Part shown: one piece after another, positions 1 through 8,964 of the stretch
Numbering within the stretch: position 1 is the first letter of the stretch
Layout of the letters: each line of letters opens with the position of its first letter
Source of the DNA: Prasinococcaceae sp. CCMP 1430
Lineage: Eukaryota > Prasinodermophyta > Palmophyllophyceae > Prasinococcales > Prasinococcaceae
NCBI GenBank assembly: GCA_013416795.1
Contig: RQSC01000032.1
Span: forward strand, 209,266-242,748
Direction: 5' to 3'
DNA: 33,483 nt
Notes under the pieces: model-generated
Seen by the model: the letters and a program-made list of their open reading frames with translations, nothing else
Told to the model about the DNA's origin: nothing
Databases searched by the model: none
Position numbers and translations under genes: made by a program

Positions 1-171
1 CGCGAACGGCGGTCCCGCAGGCCACGCCCGTAGGCCGCGGGCGCAGGCGCAGCTGGCCGGACGGACCACAGGATGGCGCGCGACCGCACGCAGAGCCGCG
101 GGCCCAGCACGCGCGCCGCGCGCTGAGCGGCAGCACAGTGCAGTGGACGCTGCCTTGCGCCGGCTGTGGCG

Positions 172-270
172 ATGGGTGGATGCCTCAGTAAAGTGCGCTG
201 CAGGTCGGACGATACGAACAAGGGCGGGTGCCTCAGGAAGGTGTGCTGCAGGTCGGGTGGTGCAAATGAA
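172..270 (+). repeat. Tandem duplication of the acylation-motif segment
   Basis: Two adjacent segments of roughly 48 nt encode GGCLSKVRCRS and GGCLRKVCCRS. The DNA matches at most positions (both carry tgcctcag and gctgcaggtcgg). This is an in-frame duplication at the extreme N-terminus of the novel protein. Confidence 0.65.
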
Positions 271-2107
271 GAGAACGACGGCAGCGCCAGCCCCGGGCGC
301 GACGGAGAGACAGAGCGCAGCTCGAACAAGGGACGTTCGCGCAGGCACACAAGGGGCGACCAGTACATGGAGGAGTCCAAGTGGAGGGCCGAGCCGGATT
401 ACAAGCGCATCCTGAACAAGATTGGCAACAAGCCTCTGAACTTCGTCCGGGAGAGCTTCGACCGTCACGCGCAAGACACGGGCAAGCTCGCGCCTGTGCT
501 CACGGAGGATGGGCTCTACGCCCTGTTCTCGGTTGAAGGTGCGTGATGTACCGCCGATTCAAAATTAGAACGCGCCTGGGGGGCGGACGCGCCGCCTGTG
601 CGTTTCCGCTGACACGGCTTCGACGCGCTGTCGCACTTCAGAAAGCCCTTTCCGCCACGCTCTGTTCCGTGCATTAGATGTACATGGCCGTGGCGTGGTC
701 TCCCTGCACTCGCTGGTACGAGGGCTGGCTGTCGTCGACATAGGAGCGAGCACGCGGTCTGAGCAGCGACCGAGGCGCGAGCTTGCGGCATGGCTCATGC
801 GCAAGGGGAGGAAGCCTCCGCAGGATGCCGATGGCGCACGCAACAAAAGCTCCGTCCGCCGACGGCATGCCATCGTTTGCGCCGACGACGGTGCGTACTG
901 CTGCGACGCCACGACGCCATAGTGCGCTGCTACGCGCTGTGCGTGCGTGCGGGACGAAGGCTATTTACTGACATGAGGCTGATGCCCCGCGCACGCCCCA
1001 GCCATGTCGAGGTGCGCGTACGAGGATGCCTACGGCGACGCCCTCGACACGTTCAGCCAATTGATCAGACAGCATCACGGCGGCGTCTTATCCGGGGCTC
1101 AATTTCATGCTGTCCTCTACCAGAAGTCCTTCAAGGTGGCCATGGCGTTCGACCAAGTATACGATCGCATCAAGCTGCTGGCGATGACGTGCAGACAGGC
1201 CGTGCGCCAGCTCGAGGGCGGTGATTTGATGGACCGCTTCGATGAGTTGCGCGACACTGAGATCCCGTGGCCCTACCCCGAAGGCGAGAGCGACTCTGGT
1301 GAGAGCGAAAGCGAATGCACTAGAGGTGACGGCGACGGTGAGGACAAAAGTGGCAGCACGCAGCCTGCACGAGGTGATCCGCGTCGTCCCAACCTCCGCA
1401 ATCTTCACAATCCGGACACGCTGTCGAAGGAGTTCCCCAGCAGGGAGGTAGAGGAGCTGCGCCAAAAGGACATCAAAAACTCCCGTCTGCGCGCGCTCAG
1501 CGTGATGCCGCGGCGGCCATCCATGAATACCGCGGGCGGTGTGGGCATGAGGGCGCGCCAGTCAGTGATGCAAGAGGCGGCGAATGGAGGGCTCAGTGGT
1601 GATGAAGTCGGCGACGCCCGGCTCGCGCGCACGCGATCCGATGACGTCGGGGCCATGCGCTTGTTGCGGCCTCGGCAGGACGGCATTGAAGGACGTGCAT
1701 CGGGTCGGTCGCCGCTCCACGCGAGCAGCCGCCCTCCCTCGATAGCGCTCGCGCGAGGAAATAGCGCCGACGCCACCCGCATGGCGCATTTGTCGTTGAG
1801 GCCGCCCGTTCCAAAGAGCATGGCCATAGACACGGCGGCGCTCGGTCGTGCTGCGGCGGCCGCCGAAGCTTCTCGGCCACATGACATGCAGCAGCCGTTG
1901 GCCTCCGGTCCCCTGCCGTTTGATCACGCCTCTGCAGTGTCGCTCGAGGAGCGCGGCCGTCGCAGCAGTGAGAGCGGTGTGTCCTACGGGCGCCACAGTG
2001 CCGACGCGCTCTCCGGAGGCGGCCGGCCACCCATGCCCCAAAAGAGACGATACTCCTTCACTGGCGCATACAGCGAGTTGCCCGGGCAGGCCAACTCGCA
2101 CCGGTAG
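172..2107 (+). CDS. Novel protein with N-terminal acylation motif (2 exons)
   Basis: Family not recognised. Proposed exons are 172..538 and 1002..2107. The donor is GTGCGT at 539 and the acceptor CCCCAG ends at 1001; the phases match exactly (g + cc), giving about 490 residues. I chose ATG 172 because the protein then begins MGGCLSK, a good N-myristoylation consensus (Gly2, Ser6) with a Cys suited to palmitoylation. A second, closely similar GGCLRK segment follows about 17 residues later. Residues about 60-240 look folded: a helical, charged part (EESKWRAEPDYKRI) runs across the splice junction into another helical stretch (FSQLIRQHHGG). The rest is low-complexity Ser/Gly/Arg/Pro and probably disordered. 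Seen: the motif, the splice match and the open frame. Inferred: membrane anchoring through lipids. No enzyme motif is visible. An upstream exon cannot be excluded. Confidence 0.6.
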
Positions 2108-2470
2108 GAAGGCAGGTCTGGAGCGGCCTGGTTCCCCATTCTGCCGCCAAGCTCGGCGAGTCGACCGCGCGGGCGCCCAGTAATACCCTGTTTTCTTCGC
2201 ACGAGCCAGCGTCGACGCGCGCACGTCGTGCCTCGAGCCCAATTTTCATTAGACTATTAGGGTTTAGGGTTTACTTTCTTGCTGTACGGTGCAAGTGCAG
2301 TGCAGTGGGCACGGCACGAGGAGGCACCGCCCGGCTGGCGGATGGATAAGTCTTGCGCACAAGTCCGCGCCAGTGTTGCGAGGAGAGTGGGGGGGGCATA
2401 GCGCGGGCGGTGGGCGCGGGCGGGGTGGAAGGAGGTGGAGAGGCGGTAAGTGGCTCGCTTGGGCGAAGCA
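2108..2470. other. Intergenic: 3' flank of novel gene and DedA promoter
   Basis: No gene is seen here. The stretch holds a telomere-like motif at 2256-2273 and a G-rich leader just before the DedA start. The longer open frame starting at 2450 uses GTG; ATG 2471 is preferred. Confidence 0.5.
2256..2273 (+). promoter_or_regulatory. Telo-box-like TTTAGGG motif upstream of DedA gene
   Basis: The sequence ATTAGGGTTTAGGGTTTA lies about 200 nt before the DedA start codon. In plants, telo-boxes (AAACCCTAA) are promoter elements, especially of ribosomal and translation genes. A regulatory role here is inferred from recurrence at 5981, 17979 and 33312. Confidence 0.45.
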
Positions 2471-3457
2471 ATGGCCACGGCGGTGGCCGCGGCGGCTGCG
2501 GCGCGCGACGCGGCCGCCGCCGCGTGTCGCGGTGCGCTGCCACGCGCGCTACTGCTTGGGGCGCTGGTGTGCGCGGCAGCCGCCGCGTTGCCTGCGGCGC
2601 CCGCGCTCGCCGCCGACGGTGGCGGCTCGGCCCTCGCGTCGGCCGTCAGTTTCGTGCTGCACCTCGACAAGGTGAGAAAGCATATGCCCACACGCGCCCA
2701 TGCCACCCGGCCCCGTCGGCCGCATCCGTGGGACAAGTGCACGTGCGATTCGCGCCGACCTGACATCATCCACCCCTGCGCGTGGCCGCCGCACGCACGC
2801 GCTCGCGCGCGCCATCCCTGCCCACATCCTACCCACACCCCCAAACGCGCACGGTTGCAGTCGATGGCGTCCATCATCGCGCAGTACGGCACTGCGACGT
2901 ACGCCATCCTGTTCGGCATCGTCTTCTGTGAGACAGGTCTGGTGGTGACGCCCTTCCTTCCGGGTGACAGCCTGCTGTTCGCTTGCGGCGCGTTCGCCGC
3001 GCTCGGCTCGCTCAACCTGGCGCTGGTGGTGGGGCTGCTCTTCGGAGCGGCGGTGATGGGGGACGCGCTCAACTACACCATCGGGAAGACCGCGGGTGAG
3101 TGGATGCTTGCTAAGGGGGTGGTCAAGCAGAGCATGCTCGACAAAACTGAGGACTTTTATGCCAAGTACGGCGGCAAGACCATCGTGCTGGCGCGCTTCG
3201 TGCCCATTGTTCGCACCTTCGCGCCCTTCGTGGCGGGCATGTCGCGCATGGAGTACACCAAGTTCGCGGCGTACAACGTAGGCGGAGCGGCGCTGTGGAT
3301 CGGTCTCTTCACAACTGTGGGCTACCTCTTCGGCAATCTCCCTGTCGTGCAGCATAACTTCACGCTCGTCGTGCTGGGCATTGTGGTCATGTCGCTCGTG
3401 CCTATCGTCATTGAGATCCTGCAGGCCCGACAGGAGGCCAAGCTGAAAGAGGCTTAG
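2471..3457 (+). CDS. DedA/VTT-family membrane protein, probably organelle-targeted
   Basis: DedA proteins are polytopic membrane proteins linked to lipid scrambling and membrane homeostasis. Exons are 2471..2671 and 2861..3457 (donor GTGAGA, acceptor GGTTGCAG), giving 265 residues. The first ~48 residues are an Ala-rich leader with a hydrophobic stretch ending in an AxA-like site (PALAA-DGG), reminiscent of plastid/thylakoid or secretory targeting. The spliced junction reads [16 protein letters not shown], matching bacterial DedA proteins (LHLDKYL..). The family signature follows: [19 protein letters not shown], then [10 protein letters not shown], and [20 protein letters not shown], which carries the conserved Arg and Pro of the re-entrant region, then two C-terminal membrane segments. 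The intron is 189 nt and stop-free in frame, so unspliced mRNA would encode a 63-residue insertion. The close likeness to bacterial DedA suggests plastid or bacterial ancestry (inference). Confidence 0.88.
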   Translation: MATAVAAAAAARDAAAAACRGALPRALLLGALVCAAAAALPAAPALAADGGGSALASAVSFVLHLDKVRKHMPTRAHATRPRRPHPWDKCTCDSRRPDIIHPCAWPPHARARARHPCPHPTHTPKRARLQSMASIIAQYGTATYAILFGIVFCETGLVVTPFLPGDSLLFACGAFAALGSLNLALVVGLLFGAAVMGDALNYTIGKTAGEWMLAKGVVKQSMLDKTEDFYAKYGGKTIVLARFVPIVRTFAPFVAGMSRMEYTKFAAYNVGGAALWIGLFTTVGYLFGNLPVVQHNFTLVVLGIVVMSLVPIVIEILQARQEAKLKEA

Positions 3458-3557
3458 TCAATGCTTCCAACACGTGGGGTGCATGCCTAGCTAGAGGTAG
3501 GCGCGGCGGGCGCTAAACCGTCGAGCGCGCAGGGCGACCGTGAGCGGCCTCCGCCAC

Positions 3558-5243
3558 TCACCGCTGCAGGTCGCGCCCACGCCTCGCGGCGTCCGCCATC
3601 GCCTCATTGACCGTGGCACGCACTGAGCCACGGCTGAGCAGCCTCTCGCGTAGCCTCTCGCGCGTGGTCTTGCGGCGTTTGCGCCTGCGCGCGTTTGCGG
3701 CCTCCTCGCGCTGCAGATCTCGCGCTCGCTGCGCGTCGCCCGCGGTCGCCTCCGCGCGATCCTGCTCATACTGAAAGCGCGCCTCGGCAGCGGCCATGTC
3801 GCCGCCAGCGGCGGCCACCGCGCCCGCCGCGCGTAGCGCGAGGTCGTTGTGAGTAACGTTTGCGGCGGCCTCGCCGGGCAAGCGTCGTCCACCCGAACCA
3901 CCAGGAGTGCGCTCCAGGCCAGTGCCGATGCCCGGTCCACGCCGCCGCCGATGGCCAGCCGCACTCACGTACTCCGCCCATCCGCCCTCGCCAAGCGGAT
4001 TGCCTCCGCGACCTCCTGTTGCAGCGTTCGGAGGACCTAGTGAACTCGTATGAGCTCCGCTAGGACCGGCACCGTCGCCGGCTCCGTCGTAGCCGTCACC
4101 GACTTCCACGCCGGCGTCCGCACAGCGATGCAAGAGAGAGTCGAGCCGCGCACGCGCACGCACAAGCGCCCGCAGCGCGCCGCCGCTGCCGCCGCCGCCG
4201 CCGCTGCCGCTGCCGCCGTCGCCACCATTGCTTCCGCTCCCGCTTCCAGCAGCACGAGCTGCGCTTGACTCAGTCGCAACGGTGCCAAGGCGCGTGACCG
4301 CTGTGCTCGCGCGCGGCCGCAGGCTCGCGGTGGCCACACGGCAGAGCTCCTCCAGTTCGGCGAGAAGCACGGGATCAGCGGCGCCACCTCGTGACTGTGG
4401 CCGTTGCTGCAGCTGCTGCGCCTCCGCAGAGAGTTGCGCGTACGCAGCCCGCACTGCGCGTGTCTCCGCCTCCGCCTCGAGCTCCTCCTCGTCGTCCTGA
4501 CCGTCCGCGGCGGTCCCGCCGAGGTACTCCTCCCAGTCGGATTCGTCCGACTCCTTGGCGTCGACGGCCGCCGGGGCCTCGAGCAGCCCAAGGCATCGTT
4601 CGATGGTCACGCTGTGCTCTTCGAGCGCCGCGGTGACCTCATGCGCGGCGTCCACGGCTGCGGCGGCGGCGCGGCGAGCTGCTACGTCGCGCGCAGCATC
4701 CGCATTCGTGCCGGGTTGCTCCTCGTCGGGCATCTCGACGCCGGGTGTGCCACGGAGGTAGCGCACGGCCATCGCGAAGCGCCGATCAGACCGGCCGAAG
4801 CGCGCGGACCAGCGAACCATCGCTACAAGTGCCCGCTCGCGTAATGTGCGCGCCGACTGCCGTGGCGGGGGCAGCGGGCAGCAACGACCGTGCGCGACCC
4901 CGGCGCACTGCTGCAACACCGTCGGCAGCTCTGCCGCCACCATTGCGCGCACGGCCACGCTACGCATCACGAGGTCGTCCAGCACAACCAGCGCCAGGTA
5001 GCGCGCCTGCGCGCTGTTCTCATCGGCAAGCTGCGCAAAGAGCATGTCGGGGGCGGCGCGGATCTCCTCCTGAGAGCACACGCGCGCGGCGGATCGTATC
5101 GCCCCCAGCCGGGCGGGCGTGACGTCGGGGGCGCACGCGTCCCCAACAGCCGCGTAGATTGCCTCCTCGAGCGCGCGCTGACGCTGCGCGGAGAGTAGCG
5201 CCATGTTCGCGTCTGTGTGCCCAGCAGAGCTCGCGGCGTACAT
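3558..5243 (-). CDS. UVSSA: UVSSA-like transcription-coupled repair scaffold
   Basis: UVSSA recruits TFIIH/USP7 to stalled RNA polymerase II in transcription-coupled nucleotide excision repair. The frame encodes 561 residues from ATG 5243. Residues about 20-150 form the VHS-like helical domain and carry the family hallmark LPPPRQSARTLRERALVAM, followed by VRWSARFG and MAVRYLRGTPGVEMP (human UVSSA: LPPPREAAQRLRQ..W..KFG). An acidic middle (SDESDWEEYLGG, DDEEELEAEAE) and Gly/Ser linkers follow. The basic C-terminus RRKRRKTTRERLRERLLSRG resembles the conserved UVSSA tail. The Cys/His zinc-finger-like segment normally found before that tail is not visible. A perfect donor (gagtac|GTGAGT, about 3968) and the terminal cagcg|GTGAGT that creates the apparent TGA stop suggest extra splicing. 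Using the acceptor GGTTTAG, the last exon would add ARRAYL and stop near 3491. Tail to tail with the DedA gene. Confidence 0.72.
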   Translation of the reverse strand: MYAASSAGHTDANMALLSAQRQRALEEAIYAAVGDACAPDVTPARLGAIRSAARVCSQEEIRAAPDMLFAQLADENSAQARYLALVVLDDLVMRSVAVRAMVAAELPTVLQQCAGVAHGRCCPLPPPRQSARTLRERALVAMVRWSARFGRSDRRFAMAVRYLRGTPGVEMPDEEQPGTNADAARDVAARRAAAAAVDAAHEVTAALEEHSVTIERCLGLLEAPAAVDAKESDESDWEEYLGGTAADGQDDEEELEAEAETRAVRAAYAQLSAEAQQLQQRPQSRGGAADPVLLAELEELCRVATASLRPRASTAVTRLGTVATESSAARAAGSGSGSNGGDGGSGSGGGGGSGGALRALVRARARLDSLLHRCADAGVEVGDGYDGAGDGAGPSGAHTSSLGPPNAATGGRGGNPLGEGGWAEYVSAAGHRRRRGPGIGTGLERTPGGSGGRRLPGEAAANVTHNDLALRAAGAVAAAGGDMAAAEARFQYEQDRAEATAGDAQRARDLQREEAANARRRKRRKTTRERLRERLLSRGSVRATVNEAMADAARRGRDLQR

Positions 5244-5367
5244 CGTGGGCGTCCCTTGAAGCTCGTCTGGGACGCGCCTGTAGTCGGCTGGCTACCTGTT
5301 GCTCACTATTCTGCACCACCTCCACCCTCAACGCTCGAAGCGACGCGCAGCCGTCGGTCGTGGGCGC

Positions 5368-5616
5368 TCACTTAAACTTTTCCTCGAGCAGCTTGCGAAT
5401 GTCGATGTCTGGTCCCGCGCGGCCCTCTTCGACCGCCTGCCGCAGCTCACGCATGCGCTCTGCCTCGATGTTCACCACCTTCTCATAGAAGCCCGTCTTG
5501 ATCATGAAGAGCTCCATCGCCGCGCCTGTGGCAAAGCACCCTGCCGCGAGCCGCAAGAGGAACGGCCCGTCGAACGCGGCCGCCGCGCGTCGCGCAGCGC
5601 CCGTGCTGCCGGACAT
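5368..5616 (-). CDS. SMIM4/UQCC5-like mitochondrial membrane protein
   Basis: This 82-residue single-pass protein runs from ATG 5616 to TGA 5368. After a basic, Ala-rich start comes a hydrophobic helix ending in GAAMELFMIKTGFYEKVVNIEA, then a charged helical tail (ERMRELRQAVEEGR). The pattern hydrophobic-xMExxMIK..FY..V...EA is shared with animal SMIM4 (UQCC5, a complex III assembly factor, TMEWIMIK) and with short plant proteins reading ELFMIxTGFYDKV. That family is mitochondrial inner-membrane; localisation here is inferred. No paralogue or partner lies beside it. The upstream flank up to the telo-like motif at 5981 shows no exon, and a longer N-terminus in the same open frame is possible but lacks a convincing ATG. 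Confidence 0.68.
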   Translation of the reverse strand: MSGSTGAARRAAAAFDGPFLLRLAAGCFATGAAMELFMIKTGFYEKVVNIEAERMRELRQAVEEGRAGPDIDIRKLLEEKFK

Positions 5617-5980
5617 GCGCGCGCGCACCCCCGCGCCTGCCTGGAGCCCGGCCCGCTCCCGGGGCCGCGGGGCGCAGTGTCGTCTGGCGTGCGCGCCTTG
5701 GTGGAGGAGGCAAGGAAGGGGGGGAGTGGAAGTGCTTGCAACCCCCGCAGCACCAAGAGTCGTGCTGCTCTGCGGGCACAGCGAGAGGCCGTACCACCGG
5801 CGAATAGCCGAGCGGCGAGGACGGGAGGGTTGGGGGGCACCAAGACCAAGTGCGCAGTGTGCCACGGCGGCCGCGCGCTGCGTGCTGCTCTGCTGGCGTG
5901 TCGGCTGCCGCCCCGCGCGTGCAGCCCTTAGCCCAAGGGTGGAGATGCCGGGCCTGCTGCTCGGCGCGTCGAATCCCCCA

Positions 5981-6003
5981 ATTAGGATTAGGGTTAGGGT
6001 TAA
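5981..6003 (+). promoter_or_regulatory. Telo-box-like TTAGGG block upstream of uL22m
   Basis: The block contains TTAGGATTAGGGTTAGGG followed by TTAA. It is 280 nt before the uL22m ATG and 365 nt before the divergent SMIM4-like ATG. Plant ribosomal-protein promoters commonly carry telo-boxes, which makes this placement suggestive. Confidence 0.5.
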
Positions 6004-6090
6004 CTCAAACACGACCCCTATTCGCGCTCACATGCCATCGGCACACGCGGATGATTGGCGGAGCAGGTGCGCGCCACACCAAAGGCAACG

Positions 6091-6143
<53 letters not shown>

Positions 6144-6169
6144 ACCCCCCCCCCCCCCCCCCCCCCCCC
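6091..6169 (+). repeat. Poly-C tract interrupted by TCCA
   Basis: About 50 C, then TCCA, then about 25 C, on the coding strand of uL22m inside its leader or promoter. Exact lengths are unreliable in a draft assembly. Confidence 0.9.
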
Positions 6170-6282
6170 TCTTTCTCCCTGGGCGCGTGCGCCACGCCGT
6201 GCGCCCCGCGAGCACACGCTTGCGAGCAGACTGCGCCGCACGCGCGAGCGCGCGAGCGCGCGTCCCTTGGTGGCGGCGCGAC

Positions 6283-7164
6283 ATGCTGCGCAGGTGCACA
6301 GCCGCGGCTGCTGGCGCGTGTGCTAGGGCGCGGTCGCAGGCTCTTGCAGTGGCCACGACGCGGGTACCGGCGGCGCAGGTGGCACCTGTGCGGGGGGTCG
6401 CTGCGGCCGTGGTGCGCGCTTTCGAGTCGCTCGCTGTGGACGCGCGTGCGTGGCAGACGCGTGGTTCCGACGGCGCGGCGGGGGTGCTGCCGCCGCTTGC
6501 GAGGTCGTTCGCCGCAGGAACAGGCGAGGGCAAGGCCGAGGCCGAGGCTGAGGCCAAGGCGGAGTCCGAGGTCGTCGAGCAGCAGGCGGAGCAGCCGAAG
6601 GCGTCGGTAGGCGACGACGTGGATTACGAGATCGTCAACGCCAACCCGCTCAGCGGTGCTGTTGCTGGTAGGGCGGGCAGTGGCGACGGGGGTGCACCGG
6701 GTGCGGCTGTGGGCGTGCGCGGGGCAGCTGTGCGCGAGTTTCGGGTACGCCGGCGCAACCAGAAGCACTCGCCGAAGAAGCTGAACCAGTTGGCCAAGCT
6801 CATTCGCGGCATGTCCATGCGCGACGCCGTGTTGCAGTGCCAACTCTCGCCCAAGAAAGCCGCCAAGATAATGCTGAAAGTGCTCGACAACGCCGCGTAC
6901 ATCGCGCACAAGAACTACTCGCTCGACCCGTCGAGATTGCGCGTGAAGATTTGCGACATCGGCAAAGGCTCTGCGGCGCCCAACAAGCGCATCGCGTACC
7001 ACGCGCGTGGTCGCGCGGGCCTGATCGTGAAGAGCAGTGCGCACGTCAACATGGTCGTCGAGCATGTGCCCAAGGGGGAGCCGCTGCACCACGTCACGCG
7101 CGTCACGAAGCGCTGGGGCGCCGAGAGGAACACTGGCTTCAGGACGGGGCACCGCAGGACGTAA
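6283..7164 (+). CDS. MRPL22: Mitochondrial large-subunit ribosomal protein uL22m
   Basis: This intronless frame encodes 293 residues from ATG 6283 to TAA. The first ~75 residues are rich in Arg, Ala and Val with almost no acids (MLRRCTAAAAGACARARSQ) and end in a mitochondrial-presequence-like ARSFAAG. An acidic low-complexity linker follows (EGKAEAEAEAKAESE). The uL22 fold begins near residue 150: REFRVRRRNQKHSPKKLNQ, LIRGMSMRDAVLQCQLSPKK, the AAKIMLKVLDNAAYIAHKN helix, then the extended beta-hairpin (RIAYHARGRAGLIVKSSAHV) and a basic tail. In bacteria uL22 lines the nascent-peptide exit tunnel. The leader and the divergence from plastid uL22 favour mitochondria. Together with uL29m at 18274 and RlmH, this window carries three organellar ribosome genes, not in an operon. 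Confidence 0.9.
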   Translation: MLRRCTAAAAGACARARSQALAVATTRVPAAQVAPVRGVAAAVVRAFESLAVDARAWQTRGSDGAAGVLPPLARSFAAGTGEGKAEAEAEAKAESEVVEQQAEQPKASVGDDVDYEIVNANPLSGAVAGRAGSGDGGAPGAAVGVRGAAVREFRVRRRNQKHSPKKLNQLAKLIRGMSMRDAVLQCQLSPKKAAKIMLKVLDNAAYIAHKNYSLDPSRLRVKICDIGKGSAAPNKRIAYHARGRAGLIVKSSAHVNMVVEHVPKGEPLHHVTRVTKRWGAERNTGFRTGHRRT

Positions 7165-7263
7165 GAATCCATCCCATTTTTGCCGAGCGCGCTTGCCGCG
7201 CTCGCGCTCATGCGTGTGCGCGCCGCACGCTGTGGCACATGGTCGCGCACAGAACACTGCCAT

Positions 7264-8289
7264 TTACGGCTTCATCTCGTAGACGCCCTTCTCGGCGGAG
7301 GCGACGATGACGCTGCTGCTCATGCCAATGAAGAGACCGTGGTCGACGACACCCACGGTGTTCTTGAGCTCGGCGGCGGCAGCCGGCGCGTCCTTGATGG
7401 GCTCGGTGAAATGAAGGTCCACGATGTAGTTGCCGTTGTCCGTCACGGCCGGCTCGTCACCGTCAGGCTGCACGGAAGGAGCAAACAGGGCAAGCGCAGA
7501 AGCGGAGGGGCAACGTCAGCTGGAGCTCGACGCAGCGTGGGCACGAACGGCGCGATCGTGCTTGCGCACCGCTGCTCACATCGTCCACACTTGAAGTGGA
7601 CCCGAGCGATTGGACGCAACGCTTGCGCCGACCCGTCGGAAGCGCCCGGCGCGCCCCACCCATCTCTCCCCGCCCCCCCCCACACCCACAGATGCGTGCG
7701 CACGGATCCCTTCCCGGCCGTCAAAGCAGCGCGAACGCCACTCTGGTCTGCGCACCTTGTTAGACTGCGACGTGCCCATGCGCAGCACGGCGTTGCAGCC
7801 GGCCACGCTGGGGAGCGCGGCGATCTTGCGCAGCGTGTGCATGTGGCAGAACGGCGTGATCTCCACCGGCAGGGGGAAGCCCGGGCCGAGGCCGTCACAG
7901 AGCTTGGACTCATCGACGATGACGATGAACTTGTCGGCGCAGACCTCGACCATCTTCTCGCGGAGCAGCGCGCCGCCGCCGCCCTTCACAAGGTTGAGGT
8001 CGGGGTCGACCTCGTCGGCGCCGTCGATGGCCACGTCGAGGTGCGGGCACGTGTCGAGCGTCTCGAGCGGGATGTCCAGCGACTTGGCCTGCTCGTACGT
8101 CGCGATGGACGTCGGCACGGCGGTAATGTCGGTGAGCTCACCCGAGGCCATGAGCTCGCCGATGCGCGCCACGGCGAACGCCGCCGTCGAGCCGGTGCCT
8201 AGGCCCACCTTCATGCCGCTCTTCACATACTCGACGGCCTTCCACGCCGTCTGCTGCTTGAGCTTGTCCTGCGCGGAGAGCTCGCTCAT
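7264..8289 (-). CDS. RPI: Ribose-5-phosphate isomerase A (2 exons)
   Basis: The enzyme interconverts ribose-5-phosphate and ribulose-5-phosphate in the pentose phosphate pathway and Calvin cycle. Exons are 8289..7756 and 7467..7264 (donor aacaag|GTGCGC, acceptor CCGTGCAG), giving 245 residues, close to normal RpiA length. Motifs in order: KVGLGTGSTAAFAV (phosphate loop), AIDGADEVDPDLNLVKGGGGALLREK with the catalytic Asp, Lys and Glu cluster, SKLCDGLG..FPLPVE, LRMG, and in exon 2 VTDNGNYIVDLHF and GVVDHGLFIGM. All key residues are present. The chosen ATG gives MSELSAQDKLKQ at the usual start of the domain. The frame stays open about 144 codons upstream with Arg/Ala-rich sequence that might be a transit peptide, so cytosolic or plastid location is open. 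Confidence 0.93.
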
Positions 8290-8964
8290 GGCGGCGGCCG
8301 CGCGGCGCGGGGCGGCTGCGCGCGCGGCTGAGCGGCAGCGCAGGCCATCGCAGGGAGCGTGTGCGCGCGTTCGCCACGTCGGGCGAGCGGTCTGGCGCAG
8401 CGCGCCCGCAGCCCGCCGCCTCGCAGCCCGCCGCCTCGCGCCTCGCGCGCAAGCTGCGCCCGCTGCGGATAACACACCGCCATCAAAACGCATGCGGCGC
8501 GTGTGCGCCACACATTCGGCGCAGGCGAGCGCGCGCATGCCATCAATCGCACGCCATCGCCGAATGCATTTTGACCTCGCGCTCCGCCGTGCGATTTGAT
8601 GGATGGAGGGGCCGCGACCGATCGGCCGGCGCGCGCGTGCGCGCTCTGGTGCCACACACCCGGTCTGCGATGGGGGAGATCGGGCCATTGCGCGAGTCGG
8701 TTGGTTCATGCTCCGATGCAAAGACCCGGTTCAGACCCGGGCGTCCCGACCGCATGCAAACTGACGGACGGCCCGGCGCGCGACACCCACCCGCGCGGGC
8801 AGACTGCGCGCGCAGGGGCAGCGCGGGGCGCGGGGTGCGCACGGCTGGGGAAGGGGAGAGGGGGACCTGGAGAGGGGGAGAGTTGAAGGGCGGGCAAGGT
8901 GGAGTGAGGAAAGGACGGTGGCAGTGGCGACGACGGGGGCGCCCTCGCCGCCTGGCGCTCCGCG
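8290..8964. other. Divergent promoter region between RPI and CHP1-like genes
   Basis: No convincing exon is seen. The sequence is GC-rich with a purine-rich stretch (about 8845-8910) just before the CHP1-like start. A short T-arm-like hairpin near 8725-8745 lacks the rest of a tRNA. Confidence 0.5.

Larger units (their letters stand above)
5617..6282. other. Divergent intergenic region with poly-C tract
   Basis: This is the region between the divergent SMIM4-like and uL22m starts. It contains a telomere-like block (5981-6003) and a long C-run (6091-6169). The long poly-Pro and poly-Gly open frames across it are homopolymer artefacts. No gene is seen. Confidence 0.6.

Noticed and set aside
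4037-5331. Antisense and alternate-frame ORFs across UVSSA
   Set aside because: Composition is Arg/Ala/Ser noise; the VHS-like motifs appear only in the minus-strand frame chosen.
2256-6003. Interpreting TTTAGGG blocks as true telomeres or a chromosome fusion
   Set aside because: Each block is only 13-23 nt, mixes TTAGGG and TTTAGGG, and is flanked by ordinary genes.
6005-7263. Long open frames with poly-Pro, poly-Gly and Arg/Ala content around uL22m
   Set aside because: They come from reading the poly-C tract and from shadow frames of uL22m in very GC-rich DNA.
8680-8760. tRNA-like hairpin (cccgg-TTCAGAC-ccggg) with a GGTTGGTT stretch upstream
   Set aside because: The T-arm-like hairpin lacks the invariant A in the loop, and no matching acceptor stem or anticodon arm can be drawn.
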